Assembly: GCF_027257875.1 (NCBI RefSeq)
Contig: NZ_JAPVQY010000002.1
Coordinates: 1 to 64,000, forward strand
Direction: 5' to 3'
Origin: Burkholderia sp. IMCC1007
Lineage (GTDB): Bacteria > Pseudomonadota > Gammaproteobacteria > Burkholderiales > Burkholderiaceae
Length of the DNA stretch: 64,000 nt
Part shown: positions 8,307 to 18,125 of the stretch, one piece after another
Position numbering within the stretch: position 1 is the stretch's first letter
Layout of the letters: the number at the start of each line of letters is the position of its first letter
Position numbers and translations under genes: made by a program
The notes under the pieces: generated by a model
Seen by the model: only the letters and a program-made list of their open reading frames with translations
Told to the model about the DNA's origin: nothing
Database searches by the model: none

Positions 8307-9941
8307 TCAGTCCGCGCGGCTCAGTTCCCGGCGCAGGATCTTGCCGACCGTCGACTTCGGCAGCCGCTCGACCATCCGAACGATCTTCGGCACCTTGTAG
8401 GCGGCCAGACTCGCGCGGCAATGCGCGACGACTCCCGCTTCGGTCAGCGCCGCGTCCGGCGCGCGCACCACGTACAGCTTGACGGCCTCGCCGGTGCGCT
8501 CGTCCGGCACGCCGATGCATGCGCATTCGGCAACGCCCGGCAGCGCGGTGACGACGGCTTCCACTTCGTTCGGATACACGTTGAAGCCGGACACGATGAT
8601 CATGTCCTTCTTGCGATCGACGATCTTCAGAAAGCCGGCCGCGTCGAACACGCCGATGTCGCCGGTGCGGAAATAGCCGTCGGCGGTGAACGCGAGCGCA
8701 TTCGCTTCCGGCTGCTGCCAGTACCCGCCCATCACCTGCGGCCCCTGCACGCAGATCTCGCCCGCTTCGCCGATCGGCACCTCGCGATCCTGGTCGTCGA
8801 GCAGCTTCACGTCGGTCGACGGCAGCGGCAGGCCCGTCGTGCCCGTGAAGGTGTCGATCGACTGCGGATTGAACGTGACCACCGGCGACGTTTCGGACAG
8901 CCCGTACCCTTCGCGGATGAAGTTGCCCGTCACCGCCTTCCAGCGCGCGGAGACCACGTCGATCACCGCCGCGCCGCCGCCGGCCGACAGCTTCAGCCGC
9001 GACCAGTCGACTTCCTTCAGCCGCGGATGGCCGGCCAGCCCCGCATACAGCGTGTTGACGCCGACGAACACCGTCGGCCGCGCGGCCTTCAGCACGTCGA
9101 TGAAGCCGTCCATGTCGCGCGGGTTCGCGACGAGCCAGTTGTCCGCGCCGATCGCGAAGTAGGACAGGAAGTTCACCGTCAGCGCGAAGATGTGATACAG
9201 CGGGATCGCGGTGACCACGACTTCCTCGCCCGGCTGCCGTGCCGCCTGCGCGATCGCCGCGAACTGCTGGATGTTCGCGACGAGGTTGCGGTGCGACAGC
9301 GCGGCGCCCTTCGACAGCCCGGTCGTGCCGCCCGTGTACTGCAGCAGCAACAGATCGGCGCCGCCGAGCGCGACGGGTTCGCACCGAAGCGATTCGCCCG
9401 CGGCGAGTGCGTCGCCGAGCGGGATCGATCCGGGCGGCAGCGCGTCGCACGCACCGGCCGGCGCATCGACGACGCCGAGATCGCCGCGGCCCACGCTGAG
9501 CACCGTCCGCACGCGCGTCTTGCCGACCACGTCGGCGAACGTGCCCATCGACCCGCCGCACACCACCGCCACTTCGACGCCGGCGTCGTTCAACTGGTGT
9601 TCGAGTTCGTGCGCCGTGTAGTGCGGGTTCACGTTGACCTGGATCGCGCCGATCCGCGCCACCGCGACGAACACGACCGGGAACGCCAGCACGTTGGGCA
9701 GCATCACGGCCACGCGATCGCCCTTGCGTACGCCGACCACCTGCTGCAGATACGCGGCGAACGCGGTCGACAGGCGGTCGACGTCGGCATACGTGAGCGT
9801 GCGGCCGTACGCATGGAACGCGGGCCGCTCGGCGAAGCGGTGCATCGCGTCGTCCAGCAGCGCGGTTACGGAAGGATAGCGATCGGCATCGATCTCGGCG
9901 GGGATCGAGCCATACGACCCGATCCAGTGTCTCTTCGTCAT
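8307..9941 (-). CDS. Long-chain-type fatty acid-CoA ligase (AMP-binding)
   Basis: This 544-residue adenylate-forming enzyme activates a carboxylic acid with ATP and couples it to CoA. The P-loop motif is LLLLQYTGGTTGLSKGA. The later motif GYGLSETSPVV, the adenylate motif DGYFRTGDIG and the C-terminal domain with GFNVYPNEVE plus the catalytic lysine region KSTVGKILRR are all intact. ATG 9941 has GAGGAGCAGGA upstream. Sequence character is FadD-like, suggesting medium- or long-chain fatty acids, but chain length cannot be read directly. The AraC gene follows immediately and may be cotranscribed. Confidence 0.88.
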   Translation of the reverse strand: MTKRHWIGSYGSIPAEIDADRYPSVTALLDDAMHRFAERPAFHAYGRTLTYADVDRLSTAFAAYLQQVVGVRKGDRVAVMLPNVLAFPVVFVAVARIGAIQVNVNPHYTAHELEHQLNDAGVEVAVVCGGSMGTFADVVGKTRVRTVLSVGRGDLGVVDAPAGACDALPPGSIPLGDALAAGESLRCEPVALGGADLLLLQYTGGTTGLSKGAALSHRNLVANIQQFAAIAQAARQPGEEVVVTAIPLYHIFALTVNFLSYFAIGADNWLVANPRDMDGFIDVLKAARPTVFVGVNTLYAGLAGHPRLKEVDWSRLKLSAGGGAAVIDVVSARWKAVTGNFIREGYGLSETSPVVTFNPQSIDTFTGTTGLPLPSTDVKLLDDQDREVPIGEAGEICVQGPQVMGGYWQQPEANALAFTADGYFRTGDIGVFDAAGFLKIVDRKKDMIIVSGFNVYPNEVEAVVTALPGVAECACIGVPDERTGEAVKLYVVRAPDAALTEAGVVAHCRASLAAYKVPKIVRMVERLPKSTVGKILRRELSRAD

Positions 9942-10488
9942 GTCCTGCTCCTCGGGGGACGGCGCCACGCGCGCCGTTCGCACGGCGGCCCGCGCGCCGG
10001 ATCGGCGCAGGCCGTCGCCTGACTGACGACTATCGCGCGCCGGAGCGGCTTTGAAAATGATCCCGGCGGCCGAAAAGATGATCGAAACGGACACGCGGGC
10101 GACGCGACCTGTATAGGCAACCACGCGAAACACCGCCGGTGCGGCAGTGTGCGGCAGCTTCGACTATCCGCCGCGCAGCATGAGCAACATACGGAATCGG
10201 GCCGTTCCTGGCGCCGTTCCGGCCTGATAGGATCGCTTCGCGTTCCGGTCGCAACCACGCAACCGTGTCGTGCCCCCGCACCCCGTCCGGCCCATGAAGC
10301 CGGCACGTCGCGTCCGCAAAACGGATCGCTTCGGCATCTCGCTCGTGTCGTCGCCGGCACCGCTGCCGCATTTCGCCGGTCGATCGAACCGCCCGACAAT
10401 CAGGATCCCTGCATAATTTCTTCTCATCGCGGCAATGCGCCGCTGCGGAGGAAGCCGGGACCATCCACGCACCAAAAGGTCATTCCCC
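9942..10488. other. Divergent intergenic region
   Basis: About 550 bp separate the divergent acyl-CoA synthetase and AhpD-like genes. I see no intact gene, RNA gene or clear promoter match; open frames here lack domain character. Both flanking promoters should lie here. Confidence 0.5.
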
Positions 10489-10944
10489 ATGCCAGAACGC
10501 ATCTCGTTTGGACAACTCCCCGCGCGACTGCTGGACGTCGTGCTCAACGTCGAGGAATACGCGAACCACACCGGCCACGACTTCCGGCTCGTCGAGCTGG
10601 TTCGTGTACGCGTGTCGCAGCTGAACGGCTGCGCGTACTGTGTCGATCGTCACATCAAGGAAGGCGTCCATGCCGGCGAGGATCCGCTGCGCTACAACCT
10701 GTTGCCCGTGTGGCAGGAGGCGCGGCACCTGTACAGCCCGAAGGAGCAGGCCGCGCTGCGCTGGGCCGACGCGCTGACGCTGATCAGCGAGAACGCGATC
10801 GACGACGCGCTCGTCGACGCGATGGGCGAGCATTTCGATCGCGACGCGCTCGCGACGCTCACGCTGATCGTCGCGCAGATCAACACGTGGAACCGGCTCG
10901 CGAAGCCGTTCGCGTGGCAGGCCGGTGTGTTCCAGCCAGGTTGA
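10489..10944 (+). CDS. AhpD/carboxymuconolactone-decarboxylase-family protein
   Basis: This 151-residue all-helical protein carries the AhpD-type redox motif LNGCAYCVDRHIKEG (CxxC followed by H). The pattern is found in alkylhydroperoxidase-like peroxidases that use a cysteine pair to reduce peroxides. The downstream helix carries TLIVAQINTWNRLAKPF, typical of the family. ATG 10489 has AAAAGGT upstream. It stands alone on the plus strand ahead of an AraC regulator. The peroxidase role is family knowledge; the physiological reductant is unknown. Confidence 0.85.
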   Translation: MPERISFGQLPARLLDVVLNVEEYANHTGHDFRLVELVRVRVSQLNGCAYCVDRHIKEGVHAGEDPLRYNLLPVWQEARHLYSPKEQAALRWADALTLISENAIDDALVDAMGEHFDRDALATLTLIVAQINTWNRLAKPFAWQAGVFQPG

Positions 10945-11074
10945 TCCCGCGCGCGGGCTGGCCGGCGGAGGGTGGCGCCGGCCCGCGTATCAGGGTGAAC
11001 CCTGTGGCGGATGGGACCGTTCCCGAGCAGAATTGCGAGCCGTAAACGATATCGAATCGGACGCAGAACCCGCC

Positions 11075-12184
11075 ATGCCGCGCAGTACGCCCCTGAACCC
11101 GACGGCCGCCGGCGCCGGTGCACGGCCGCCCGCCCCGGCCGCCCCGCCCGCCCGCGCGTCGCACGAAAAACGCTTTTCGCCGGCCAAGCTGGCCGTGCTG
11201 GTCGGCGTCACCCAGGAACTCGGCCTCGACCCGAGCGCCGTGCTGGACGGCACCGGCCTGTCGCCGGCTGCCATCGCCGACCCGTTCACGCTCACGTCGT
11301 CGCTGCAGTTTCTGACCGCCGCGCGCAACGCGATCGAGCGTTACGACGGTTCCGACCTCGGCGTGCGCGTCGGCCGCCGCGTGCATGCGTCGAGCTACGG
11401 GATGTACGGCTACGCGATGCTGTGCTCGGAATCGCTCGCGCACGCGTTCGACTCCGCCGTCAAATATCATCAGCTCGCGAACGGGATGCTGGCAATCCGC
11501 TGGGTCGAACAGGGCGACACCGTGTCGTGGCTGTTCCCGGATCTGCACGAAGCCGCGCTGCCCGAGCCGCACCTGCCGCTCTACCGCTTCCTGATCGACA
11601 TGCAGTTCGCGCTGCACGTGACGGTCATCAAGGACGTGATGGGCGCGTGGTGCGTGCCGGCGCGCGCGCAGTTCGCGCAGCCGCGGCCGGCGCACGCGGC
11701 GCAGCTCGCCGATGCGCTCGAATGCCCGATCGCCTACGACCAGCCGCACCACGTGCTCAGCTACCCGGCCGCGTGGCGCACGCGTGCGCCGCAGCTCGCG
11801 AACCCGATCACCGTCGCGCAGGTGTCGTCGCACTGCGCGCGCCTGCTCGACGAGTTGCGCAGCCAGGCCGGCGTCACGCGGCGCGTGTATCAGGAACTCA
11901 CGCGCACGCCGGGGCAGTTCCCGGACATCGACGCGATCGCCGACACCCTGTGCATGACGTCGCGCACGCTGCGCCGCAAGCTCGACGCCGAAGGCACGTC
12001 GTACAGCGAGCTGCTGACGAGCGTGCGCAAGGCGCTCGCGATCGACTATCTGACGACCACCCCGCTCAGTACCGAGGACATCGCGCTGACGCTCGGCTTC
12101 AGCGATGCGGTCGGGTTCCGGCACGCGTTCAAGCGCTGGACCGGCACCACGCCGAGCGAAGTGCGGCGCAAGCGCGGCGGGTGA
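11075..12184 (+). CDS. AraC-family transcriptional regulator
   Basis: This 369-residue regulator has a proline/alanine-rich N-terminal tail of about 30 residues, then an Arabinose_bd-type sensor domain (GVRVGRRVHASSYGMYGYAM) and a C-terminal AraC helix-turn-helix pair (DTLCMTSRTLRRKLDAEGTS, then ALTLGFSDAVGFRHAFKRWT). ATG 11075 is chosen because the frame upstream is not protein-like. It lies 130 bp after the AhpD-like gene on the same strand. A target is not evident from the sequence. Confidence 0.85.
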   Translation: MPRSTPLNPTAAGAGARPPAPAAPPARASHEKRFSPAKLAVLVGVTQELGLDPSAVLDGTGLSPAAIADPFTLTSSLQFLTAARNAIERYDGSDLGVRVGRRVHASSYGMYGYAMLCSESLAHAFDSAVKYHQLANGMLAIRWVEQGDTVSWLFPDLHEAALPEPHLPLYRFLIDMQFALHVTVIKDVMGAWCVPARAQFAQPRPAHAAQLADALECPIAYDQPHHVLSYPAAWRTRAPQLANPITVAQVSSHCARLLDELRSQAGVTRRVYQELTRTPGQFPDIDAIADTLCMTSRTLRRKLDAEGTSYSELLTSVRKALAIDYLTTTPLSTEDIALTLGFSDAVGFRHAFKRWTGTTPSEVRRKRGG

Positions 12185-12211
12185 GCGTGCGCGTGTGCGC
12201 CGCCGGCGGTT

Positions 12212-13708
12212 TCAACGCGCATCGCCCGCCGCCGGGTACGCGACCGCCAGCGCGAACTCGAACACCGCACCACGCCCGGCGCGATCGACGAGCCGGATGC
12301 CGCTGCCGTTGAGCACCAGCATCCGGTGCACAATCAGCAGCCCGAGCCCGCCGCTCGTCGCCGCGCCGCCGCTGATCGGCCGCTGCGGCCGCTGGAACAA
12401 CCCTTCGCGCCGCGCGAGCGGAATCCCTTCTCCGGTATCCGACACCGTCACCACCACGCGATCGTCCTGCGGCGCCAGCGCGACTTCGACTTCGCCGTGC
12501 TGCGGCGTGTGGCGCAACGCGTTGTCGAGCAGGTTGGTCAGCACGCGCTCGATCATCCCGAGATCGGCCCATACCGGCGGCACGCGCGGCGGAATGCGCG
12601 CATGCAGCGCGACGCCGCGCGCCTGCGCGGCCAGCTCGAACTTCTGGAACACGTCCTGCACCAGATCGACGAGCGAGAACGGCTCGCACTCCGCCTGCAC
12701 GCCGCCCGATTCGAGCCGCGCGAGTTCGAACAGCGCCTGCGCGAGCCGGCCCACCTTCGCGCTCTGCGCGAGCGCGATCGACAGATAGCGGCGGCGCTCC
12801 GGCTCGGCCAGCGTCTCCGCCTTCAGCGACAGCGTCTCCAGATAGCCGTGCAGCGACGTGAGCGGCGTGCGCAGGTCGTGCGAGATATTGGCGATCAGTT
12901 CGCGCCGCTGCTGGTCCTGGCGCGTCAGCGCGCGCCACTGGTCGCCGATCCGGTCGGCCATCTGCGCGAACGCCGATTCGAGCACCGCGATGTCGTCGCC
13001 GCGCCCCCCCGGCGGCGAGCGCGGCACCGGCGGCTGCGTGTCCGGCGCGCCGTTCGCGTCGAAACCGCGCATCGCATCGGTCAGCCGGCGCAGCGGACGC
13101 GTGATGAAGCTGAACGCGATCAGGCCCGCGATCAGGCCCAGCAGCGCGACGACCGCCATCGACCACAGCGTCGTGCGCAGCACGCTGCCCGCGTCGACGC
13201 GCGCGGCCAGCCGGTCGTGCGCCTCGCCGAGCAGCACCACGTAGATATAGCCGGACGGCGGCTGCCCCGCGCGCTGCAATGGCGCGGCGCTGAACACCTT
13301 GCGCGCGTCCGGGCTGCGCGGATCGTCGCCGAGGATCGGCAGCGGATCGCCCGCGATGAAACGCTGCACCGGCGCGAGATCGACGCGCGCGCGCTTCACG
13401 TGGCCCGGCGGCGCGTCGTCGCCCTCGATGCGCCCCGCGTTGTCGAGCAGGTACACCTCGACGCTCGGGTTCACGCCCATCAACTGGCCGAACAGCGTGC
13501 GCACGGCATCGGGGCGCAACCCGTTCGCGTCCATCAGCGGCGTGCTGTTCGCGATGTGCGCGGCGAGATCGCGCGACAGGGCCTGCACGACTTCCTTCTC
13601 GCGCATGTCGTTCGCGCGGATCTGCAGCCACGCCGATGCGCCCGAGCAGGCGAGCAGCAGCACCGAGAACACGAGCGACAGCCGCTGGGTGAGCGTGAGT
13701 TTCATCAT
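12212..13708 (-). CDS. Membrane sensor histidine kinase of an OmpR-type pair
   Basis: This 498-residue sensor has one transmembrane helix at the N-terminus (LSLVFSVLLLACSGASAWL), a periplasmic domain of about 140 residues, a second helix (MAVVALLGLIAGLIAFSFI) and a HAMP-like linker. The dimerisation box has the phosphorylated histidine in ISHDLRTPLTSLHGYLETL. The ATPase domain has N box LTNLLDNALRHTP, G1 VSDTGEGIP and G2 GGLGLLIVHRML. It overlaps the regulator gene by ATGA, so the two are translationally coupled. The periplasmic signal is unknown. The periplasmic domain is not recognisable to me. Confidence 0.9.
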   Translation of the reverse strand: MMKLTLTQRLSLVFSVLLLACSGASAWLQIRANDMREKEVVQALSRDLAAHIANSTPLMDANGLRPDAVRTLFGQLMGVNPSVEVYLLDNAGRIEGDDAPPGHVKRARVDLAPVQRFIAGDPLPILGDDPRSPDARKVFSAAPLQRAGQPPSGYIYVVLLGEAHDRLAARVDAGSVLRTTLWSMAVVALLGLIAGLIAFSFITRPLRRLTDAMRGFDANGAPDTQPPVPRSPPGGRGDDIAVLESAFAQMADRIGDQWRALTRQDQQRRELIANISHDLRTPLTSLHGYLETLSLKAETLAEPERRRYLSIALAQSAKVGRLAQALFELARLESGGVQAECEPFSLVDLVQDVFQKFELAAQARGVALHARIPPRVPPVWADLGMIERVLTNLLDNALRHTPQHGEVEVALAPQDDRVVVTVSDTGEGIPLARREGLFQRPQRPISGGAATSGGLGLLIVHRMLVLNGSGIRLVDRAGRGAVFEFALAVAYPAAGDAR

Positions 13709-14424
13709 GCGTCCCGCTGGTCCGGCGCGGCGAGCTTGTAGCCGCGCCCCCACACCGTCAGGATGCGCACGGGTTCGGCCGGATCGGCCTCGATCTTCGC
13801 GCGCAGCCGGTTGATGTGCGTGTTGACCGTATGTTCGTAGCCTTCGTGCTGATAGCCCCACACGGCATTGAGGAGATCCATCCGCGAGAACACCTTGCCG
13901 GGATGCCGCGCGAAGAAATACAGCAGGTCGAACTCGCGCGGCGTGAGGTCGATGCGCGTGCCGTCGACGGTCGCTTCCCGCGCGATCGGGTCGATCGACA
14001 GCCCGCCGATGTCGAGCGTGCCTGCGTCGATCCGCGAATCGCGCGCCAGTGCGTCGACGCGGCGCAGCAGCGCCTTGACACGCGCGACGAGTTCGAGGAC
14101 CGAGAACGGTTTGGCGAGGTAGTCGTCGGCGCCCAGTTCGAGGCCGAGGATCCGGTGGACTTCGCTCGAGCGCGCGCTCGTGATGATGATCGGCGTGTAG
14201 CGCGCCATCGCGCGGGCACGGCGGCAGATCTCCAGGCCGTCGACGCCCGGCAGCATCAGGTCGAGGATCAGCGCGTCCCAGTTGCCCTGTTCGAGCAGGC
14301 GCAGGCCTTCCGCGCCGTCCGCGCTGTGCACGACCTCGTAGCGCTCGTCGCGCAGGTGCAGGCTCAGCACGTCGGCGATGTCGGCGTCGTCTTCGACGAT
14401 CAGGATGCGTTTGGGATGGTCCAT
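13705..14424 (-). CDS. OmpR-family response regulator
   Basis: This 239-residue protein has a receiver domain (acidic pocket EDD near residue 11, phospho-acceptor aspartate in ALILDLMLPGVDG, conserved lysine in DDYLAKPF) and a winged-helix DNA-binding domain (LTPREFDLLYFFARHPGKV, with VNTHINRLRAKIE and VWGRGYKL). It is first in a two-gene operon with the histidine kinase. No adjacent target gene suggests its regulon. Confidence 0.93.
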   Translation of the reverse strand: MDHPKRILIVEDDADIADVLSLHLRDERYEVVHSADGAEGLRLLEQGNWDALILDLMLPGVDGLEICRRARAMARYTPIIITSARSSEVHRILGLELGADDYLAKPFSVLELVARVKALLRRVDALARDSRIDAGTLDIGGLSIDPIAREATVDGTRIDLTPREFDLLYFFARHPGKVFSRMDLLNAVWGYQHEGYEHTVNTHINRLRAKIEADPAEPVRILTVWGRGYKLAAPDQRDA

Positions 14425-14604
14425 GGCGGTCGGGCGGGGCGTCGGTACGGGTCTCGGTGGTGGAAGGCGGTTCCGGGCGGCGGCGGTTCGGACGAGCCGC
14501 GAGAAGCCGCGACGCGCCGCGCGCCGGCGTCGAATCGCGGCACAACGCCGCTTTCGCCATTGTGCGGAATTTTGCCGGCGGAAGGGGTCACATTTCGTTT
14601 AAGT

Positions 14605-14631
14605 TTGGCTCATGCTGGTGATGTGAGCCAA
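14605..14631. terminator. Perfect 8-bp inverted repeat downstream of the kinase gene
   Basis: TTGGCTCA and TGAGCCAA are separated by 11 nt, about 75 bp past the stop of the PP2C-kinase gene (minus strand) and upstream of the response-regulator start. No T-run follows, so it may be a processing structure, a weak terminator or an operator for the two-component operon. Confidence 0.4.
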
Positions 14632-14703
14632 TGTCGACAAGGGCTTGCGATCCGGCCCTCAAACTCGATTGCACGCGCCCGCGCGCACACCAAATAGAAT
14701 CCC

Positions 14704-16518
14704 TCACCACTTTCTCAACAGCACCGCGAACAACACGCCGAACAGCAATGCCGCCACCATTTGCCAGAACAGCACGGGCTCGCGTTCGAGCAAAGGCGCG
14801 GGCCGCCGCGGTTGCGCGGCTGCCGAGTCCGCGGCGAAGCGGTCGAGATCGGAGCAGACTTCGAGCACGTCCTGATAACGGCGCGCCGGATCGGGCTGCA
14901 GCGCTTTCTCCAGCACCAGATCCAGCCACACCGGTGCGTCGGGCCGATGCTGATAGACCGGCACTCGCCCATTGAATCCGTACGGAAACTTTCCGCCGCT
15001 GAACAGGCGATAGAGCGTCACACCGTACGCGAAAACTTCGGAGCGGGCATCGCCCTGCGCGCCGCGCATCAGTTCCGGTGCCATATAGGAAGGCGTGCCG
15101 GGCGAATCGTCCGGAACCGGTACACCGATGCCGGGCATATAGGCAAAACCGAGATCGAGCAGTCGCGTGCTGTTGTCGCGCATGACCAGCACGTTCTCGG
15201 GCTTGATGTCCCGATGATAGATATCGCGACGGTTCAACGCATGGATCGAGTGCCCGAGCCGCCGCGCAATCTCGAGCGATTGCGCGAGCGCGAGCGGCCG
15301 CGGTGACGTCAGCATTTTTTCCAGCGTGACGCCGTCGCCGAGCGGCATCACCACATACAGCCGGGTCTGGCGCTCGGGGTCGATCGGCATCGGCGCAAGC
15401 ACGCCCGCTTCGTCGATCTTTCCGGCCAGCCAGCGCTCGCGCACGATCGACTGGCGCACGTTCTCGTCCTGGTCGACACGCGGCCTCGGAAACTTCAGCG
15501 CGAGCGGCGTCGCCGGATCGGCAAGATCGTGGCCGGCAAAGATGCGCGAGTGAAAGCCGTCGCTCAGCACGTACGTGAGCCGGTAGCCGTCGATCACGTC
15601 GCCTGCCTGCGGCACCGCGGGAATGGGCAACGCGCCGATCACGCGTTCGAGGTAACCCAGATCGACAGTGGGCAAGGTGTCCACGTCGATGACGGCAGCA
15701 GTCGCGTCGTCCGACGCATGGCGCGCATCGGCGAGCGCGACGAGCTTCTGCGCCGCCGCCAGCGAACCGTTCGCCTGCAACAGAACGGCCTGCATTTCGC
15801 GCATCGGAATGCGGCGATAGAGACCATCCGAACACAACAGCAGACGGTCCTTCTCGCGAAGCTCGAACGTTTCGACGCGCGTGACGAGGGCTTGCTGCAG
15901 GCCGATCGCGTGTGCGACGTATGAGCCGAAGGCGACCGGCACGAGGTCGTCGCTACCGACCTGCGTCAACTGCCCGTCACGCAGCAGGTACAGGCGGACG
16001 TCCCCCGCGGCCACCAGCCACGCATTCGCGCGTCGCACGATCAGCGCGGCGAACGACGCCGCCATCTTGCTCAAGCCCGGATCGGAGCGGCCGATCTGAT
16101 GAAGCCAGCCATGGATCGATTCCAACGCACGGGCGGCCGCCACCTCGGGCTGCAGCGTGTCCGTTATCCCGTAGTAAGCGTCGATGAACGTGCGTACCGA
16201 AAGCTCCGCCGCGACCCGTCCGCCTTTGCCGCCGCTCATCCCGTCGGCCAGGGCCACCACGATGCCGCGCGCCACGCGCTCGGAGAGGTTCCCTGCCATG
16301 ACGGCCACGTAATCTTCGTTCGTCCGGCCCGCTCCCCTCGCGCGAGCCGGTGCCGACACACAGCCGAGGTCGAGCGCCGCGCATTCGCCTCGCGCCGGCT
16401 CCACCGTCAGTTCGAATACGGTGTCCGGGCGATGAGGCCAAGCGGTCGCCCGGCCGTCCGCTGCGTCGGGCGCACGTGCCTGGCGAGCGACGGCCGTCCT
16501 GTCGAGGTCAGAACTCAT
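14704..16518 (-). CDS. PP2C phosphatase-Ser/Thr protein kinase fusion with C-terminal membrane anchor
   Basis: This protein of about 604 residues has an N-terminal PP2C phosphatase domain (RTNEDYVAV, VALADGMSGGKGG, LLLCSDGLYRRIP, DDATAAVIDV). A eukaryotic-type kinase domain follows (GYRLTYVLSDGFHSRIF in place of the usual glycine loop, LALKFPRP with the lysine, YHRDIKPENVLV catalytic loop, LLDLGFAY in place of DFG, and SPGTPSYMAPEL). One transmembrane helix lies at the extreme C-terminus (VLFWQMVAALLFGVLFAVLL). The DFG position reads DLG, as in many bacterial kinases of this type. ATG 16518 is preferred; a GTG at 16539 overlaps the permease stop. The permease gene lies directly upstream, so regulation of transport by phosphorylation is plausible but inferred. 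Confidence 0.85.
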   Translation of the reverse strand: MSSDLDRTAVARQARAPDAADGRATAWPHRPDTVFELTVEPARGECAALDLGCVSAPARARGAGRTNEDYVAVMAGNLSERVARGIVVALADGMSGGKGGRVAAELSVRTFIDAYYGITDTLQPEVAAARALESIHGWLHQIGRSDPGLSKMAASFAALIVRRANAWLVAAGDVRLYLLRDGQLTQVGSDDLVPVAFGSYVAHAIGLQQALVTRVETFELREKDRLLLCSDGLYRRIPMREMQAVLLQANGSLAAAQKLVALADARHASDDATAAVIDVDTLPTVDLGYLERVIGALPIPAVPQAGDVIDGYRLTYVLSDGFHSRIFAGHDLADPATPLALKFPRPRVDQDENVRQSIVRERWLAGKIDEAGVLAPMPIDPERQTRLYVVMPLGDGVTLEKMLTSPRPLALAQSLEIARRLGHSIHALNRRDIYHRDIKPENVLVMRDNSTRLLDLGFAYMPGIGVPVPDDSPGTPSYMAPELMRGAQGDARSEVFAYGVTLYRLFSGGKFPYGFNGRVPVYQHRPDAPVWLDLVLEKALQPDPARRYQDVLEVCSDLDRFAADSAAAQPRRPAPLLEREPVLFWQMVAALLFGVLFAVLLRKW

Positions 16519-16535
16519 TGAGAAGTCACCCGCTG

Positions 16536-17969
16536 TCACTTCTTGCCGAAGATTTCCGATTCGCTTGTTTCGAGGTCGTGCTCGATTCTGTCGAGCACCT
16601 GCGGCGAACGCTTTTTCAGCATCATCAACCAGATGATCCCGACCAGCATGTAGGCCACGAACAGATACGGCAGCACATTGTACGGGTAGTCGGGCACCGG
16701 GTATACGCTGCCGATGAACGCGCCAATCATCGCGATCGCGCCGAGCACGCCCCAGACGACGTTGATCGGCTTGAGCTCACCCTGCTTCTTCAGGTAGATC
16801 GGCGCCGAGATCGAGATCAGGAAGTAGGCGACCAGGAAACCGAACGTCGCGAAGGTGCTGGTATAGCCGAACGTGTTGAGCGGGCCGGCGCCCAGCATCG
16901 CGAGACACACGCCCAACGTGACGACGGCCGAGAACGCGACCGCGTAGTGCGGCGTCTGATGCGTGCGATGAACCATCCCCATCGAACGATGCACGAACTG
17001 ATAGCGGCCCATCGAGAACAGCAGGCGGCTTGCCGAGTTCAGCGAGGCGAGCACGCAGGCAAACGCACTGAACGACGCGATCAGGTAGAAGACCGGCCCC
17101 AGCGGCGACGCGCCGACGTTCGTCAGCAACGTCATCAATACCGCCGAGTCGCTGCCGAGCTTGCTCACGTCGCCGTTGTACGCCACGACCATCGCGTAAG
17201 CGACGAACATGAAGAAAAGACCGGAGAGCACGAGGCTCAGAATCACCGCGCGCGGGATCACGCGCAACGGATCCCGGGATTCCTTGCCGAGCGACGCGGC
17301 ACTTTCATAACCGACGAACGAGAAGATCCCGAGCACCATCGCCTCGGCCAGCCCCTTCGAACTCGTGCCCTGCAGCGTGAGCTGCGCATGATCGACGATG
17401 TGGTCCGGATGCAGCCAGAAAACGTAGAGCAGCACACCCATGACGATGACGACCGACGCCGCCTCGATATACAGCGAAAGGCGTGACGACAGCTTGATGT
17501 CACGGGCGGCGAGGAACCAGGCGAGCGCCACCAGCACGACATAGACGGCCAGGCTCGGCACCTTGAAGCCCCAGGCCGCGCACGCATTCTGCACGAACAC
17601 GACGCCCGCGGCGCCGACGCCCATCGCGGTGCCCGTATACGCGGCGATCAGGCCCCAGCCGGCAATACCGCCCGCCATGGGCCCCAGCGCGCGCGCGATG
17701 AAAATGAAGAACGAGCCCGCGGTCGCGACCCGGCTCGCCAGCACGATGATGTTGAGGCTCACCAGCAACAGCCCGAGCGTCGACAGGCCATAAATGAGCC
17801 AGGTGCCGGTGCCGGCCAGCGCCGCAATGGCGACGACGTTGATCGACGGCGTGAAGGTCGGCGACAGGTTCGCCACCGACTGCCCGATCACCTCGGAAAA
17901 TCCGAGGCTTCCGTGCCGCAGGCCCGCATCCTGGGCCGGCTTCGATATCCGTTGCGTTGAGCTATTCAT
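16536..17969 (-). CDS. APC-superfamily permease
   Basis: This 477-residue integral membrane protein has about 12 hydrophobic segments and APC features: an N-terminal LGFSEVIGQSVANLSPTFTP and FSFVGYESAASLGKESRDP. ATG 17969 (MNSSTQ) has GGAG six bases upstream. The protein would import an amino acid or small amine. It is transcribed with the PP2C-kinase fusion and lies 157 bp downstream of mgsC on the same strand. A role in methylamine or N-methylated amine uptake is therefore suggested by position only. Confidence 0.85.
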   Translation of the reverse strand: MNSSTQRISKPAQDAGLRHGSLGFSEVIGQSVANLSPTFTPSINVVAIAALAGTGTWLIYGLSTLGLLLVSLNIIVLASRVATAGSFFIFIARALGPMAGGIAGWGLIAAYTGTAMGVGAAGVVFVQNACAAWGFKVPSLAVYVVLVALAWFLAARDIKLSSRLSLYIEAASVVIVMGVLLYVFWLHPDHIVDHAQLTLQGTSSKGLAEAMVLGIFSFVGYESAASLGKESRDPLRVIPRAVILSLVLSGLFFMFVAYAMVVAYNGDVSKLGSDSAVLMTLLTNVGASPLGPVFYLIASFSAFACVLASLNSASRLLFSMGRYQFVHRSMGMVHRTHQTPHYAVAFSAVVTLGVCLAMLGAGPLNTFGYTSTFATFGFLVAYFLISISAPIYLKKQGELKPINVVWGVLGAIAMIGAFIGSVYPVPDYPYNVLPYLFVAYMLVGIIWLMMLKKRSPQVLDRIEHDLETSESEIFGKK

Positions 17970-18125
17970 ATCGCACTCCACAATAAATGAACTTGATCGG
18001 AAAGACACGGAAACTGCATCGGGCACGCCGAACACGTCGGACTGCCCTCTTCATCGCAAAGGATCGCGAACTCCACTGCGGTTATCAGGAAAACCAGGAA
18101 ACTCAGGAAAAAACACGCATCCCGA

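Noticed and set aside
8185..8400. Glycine-rich small protein from the 9-bp repeat on the plus strand
   Set aside because: The GFGGFGG run is only the reverse reading of the minisatellite, with no start signals or neighbours on that strand.
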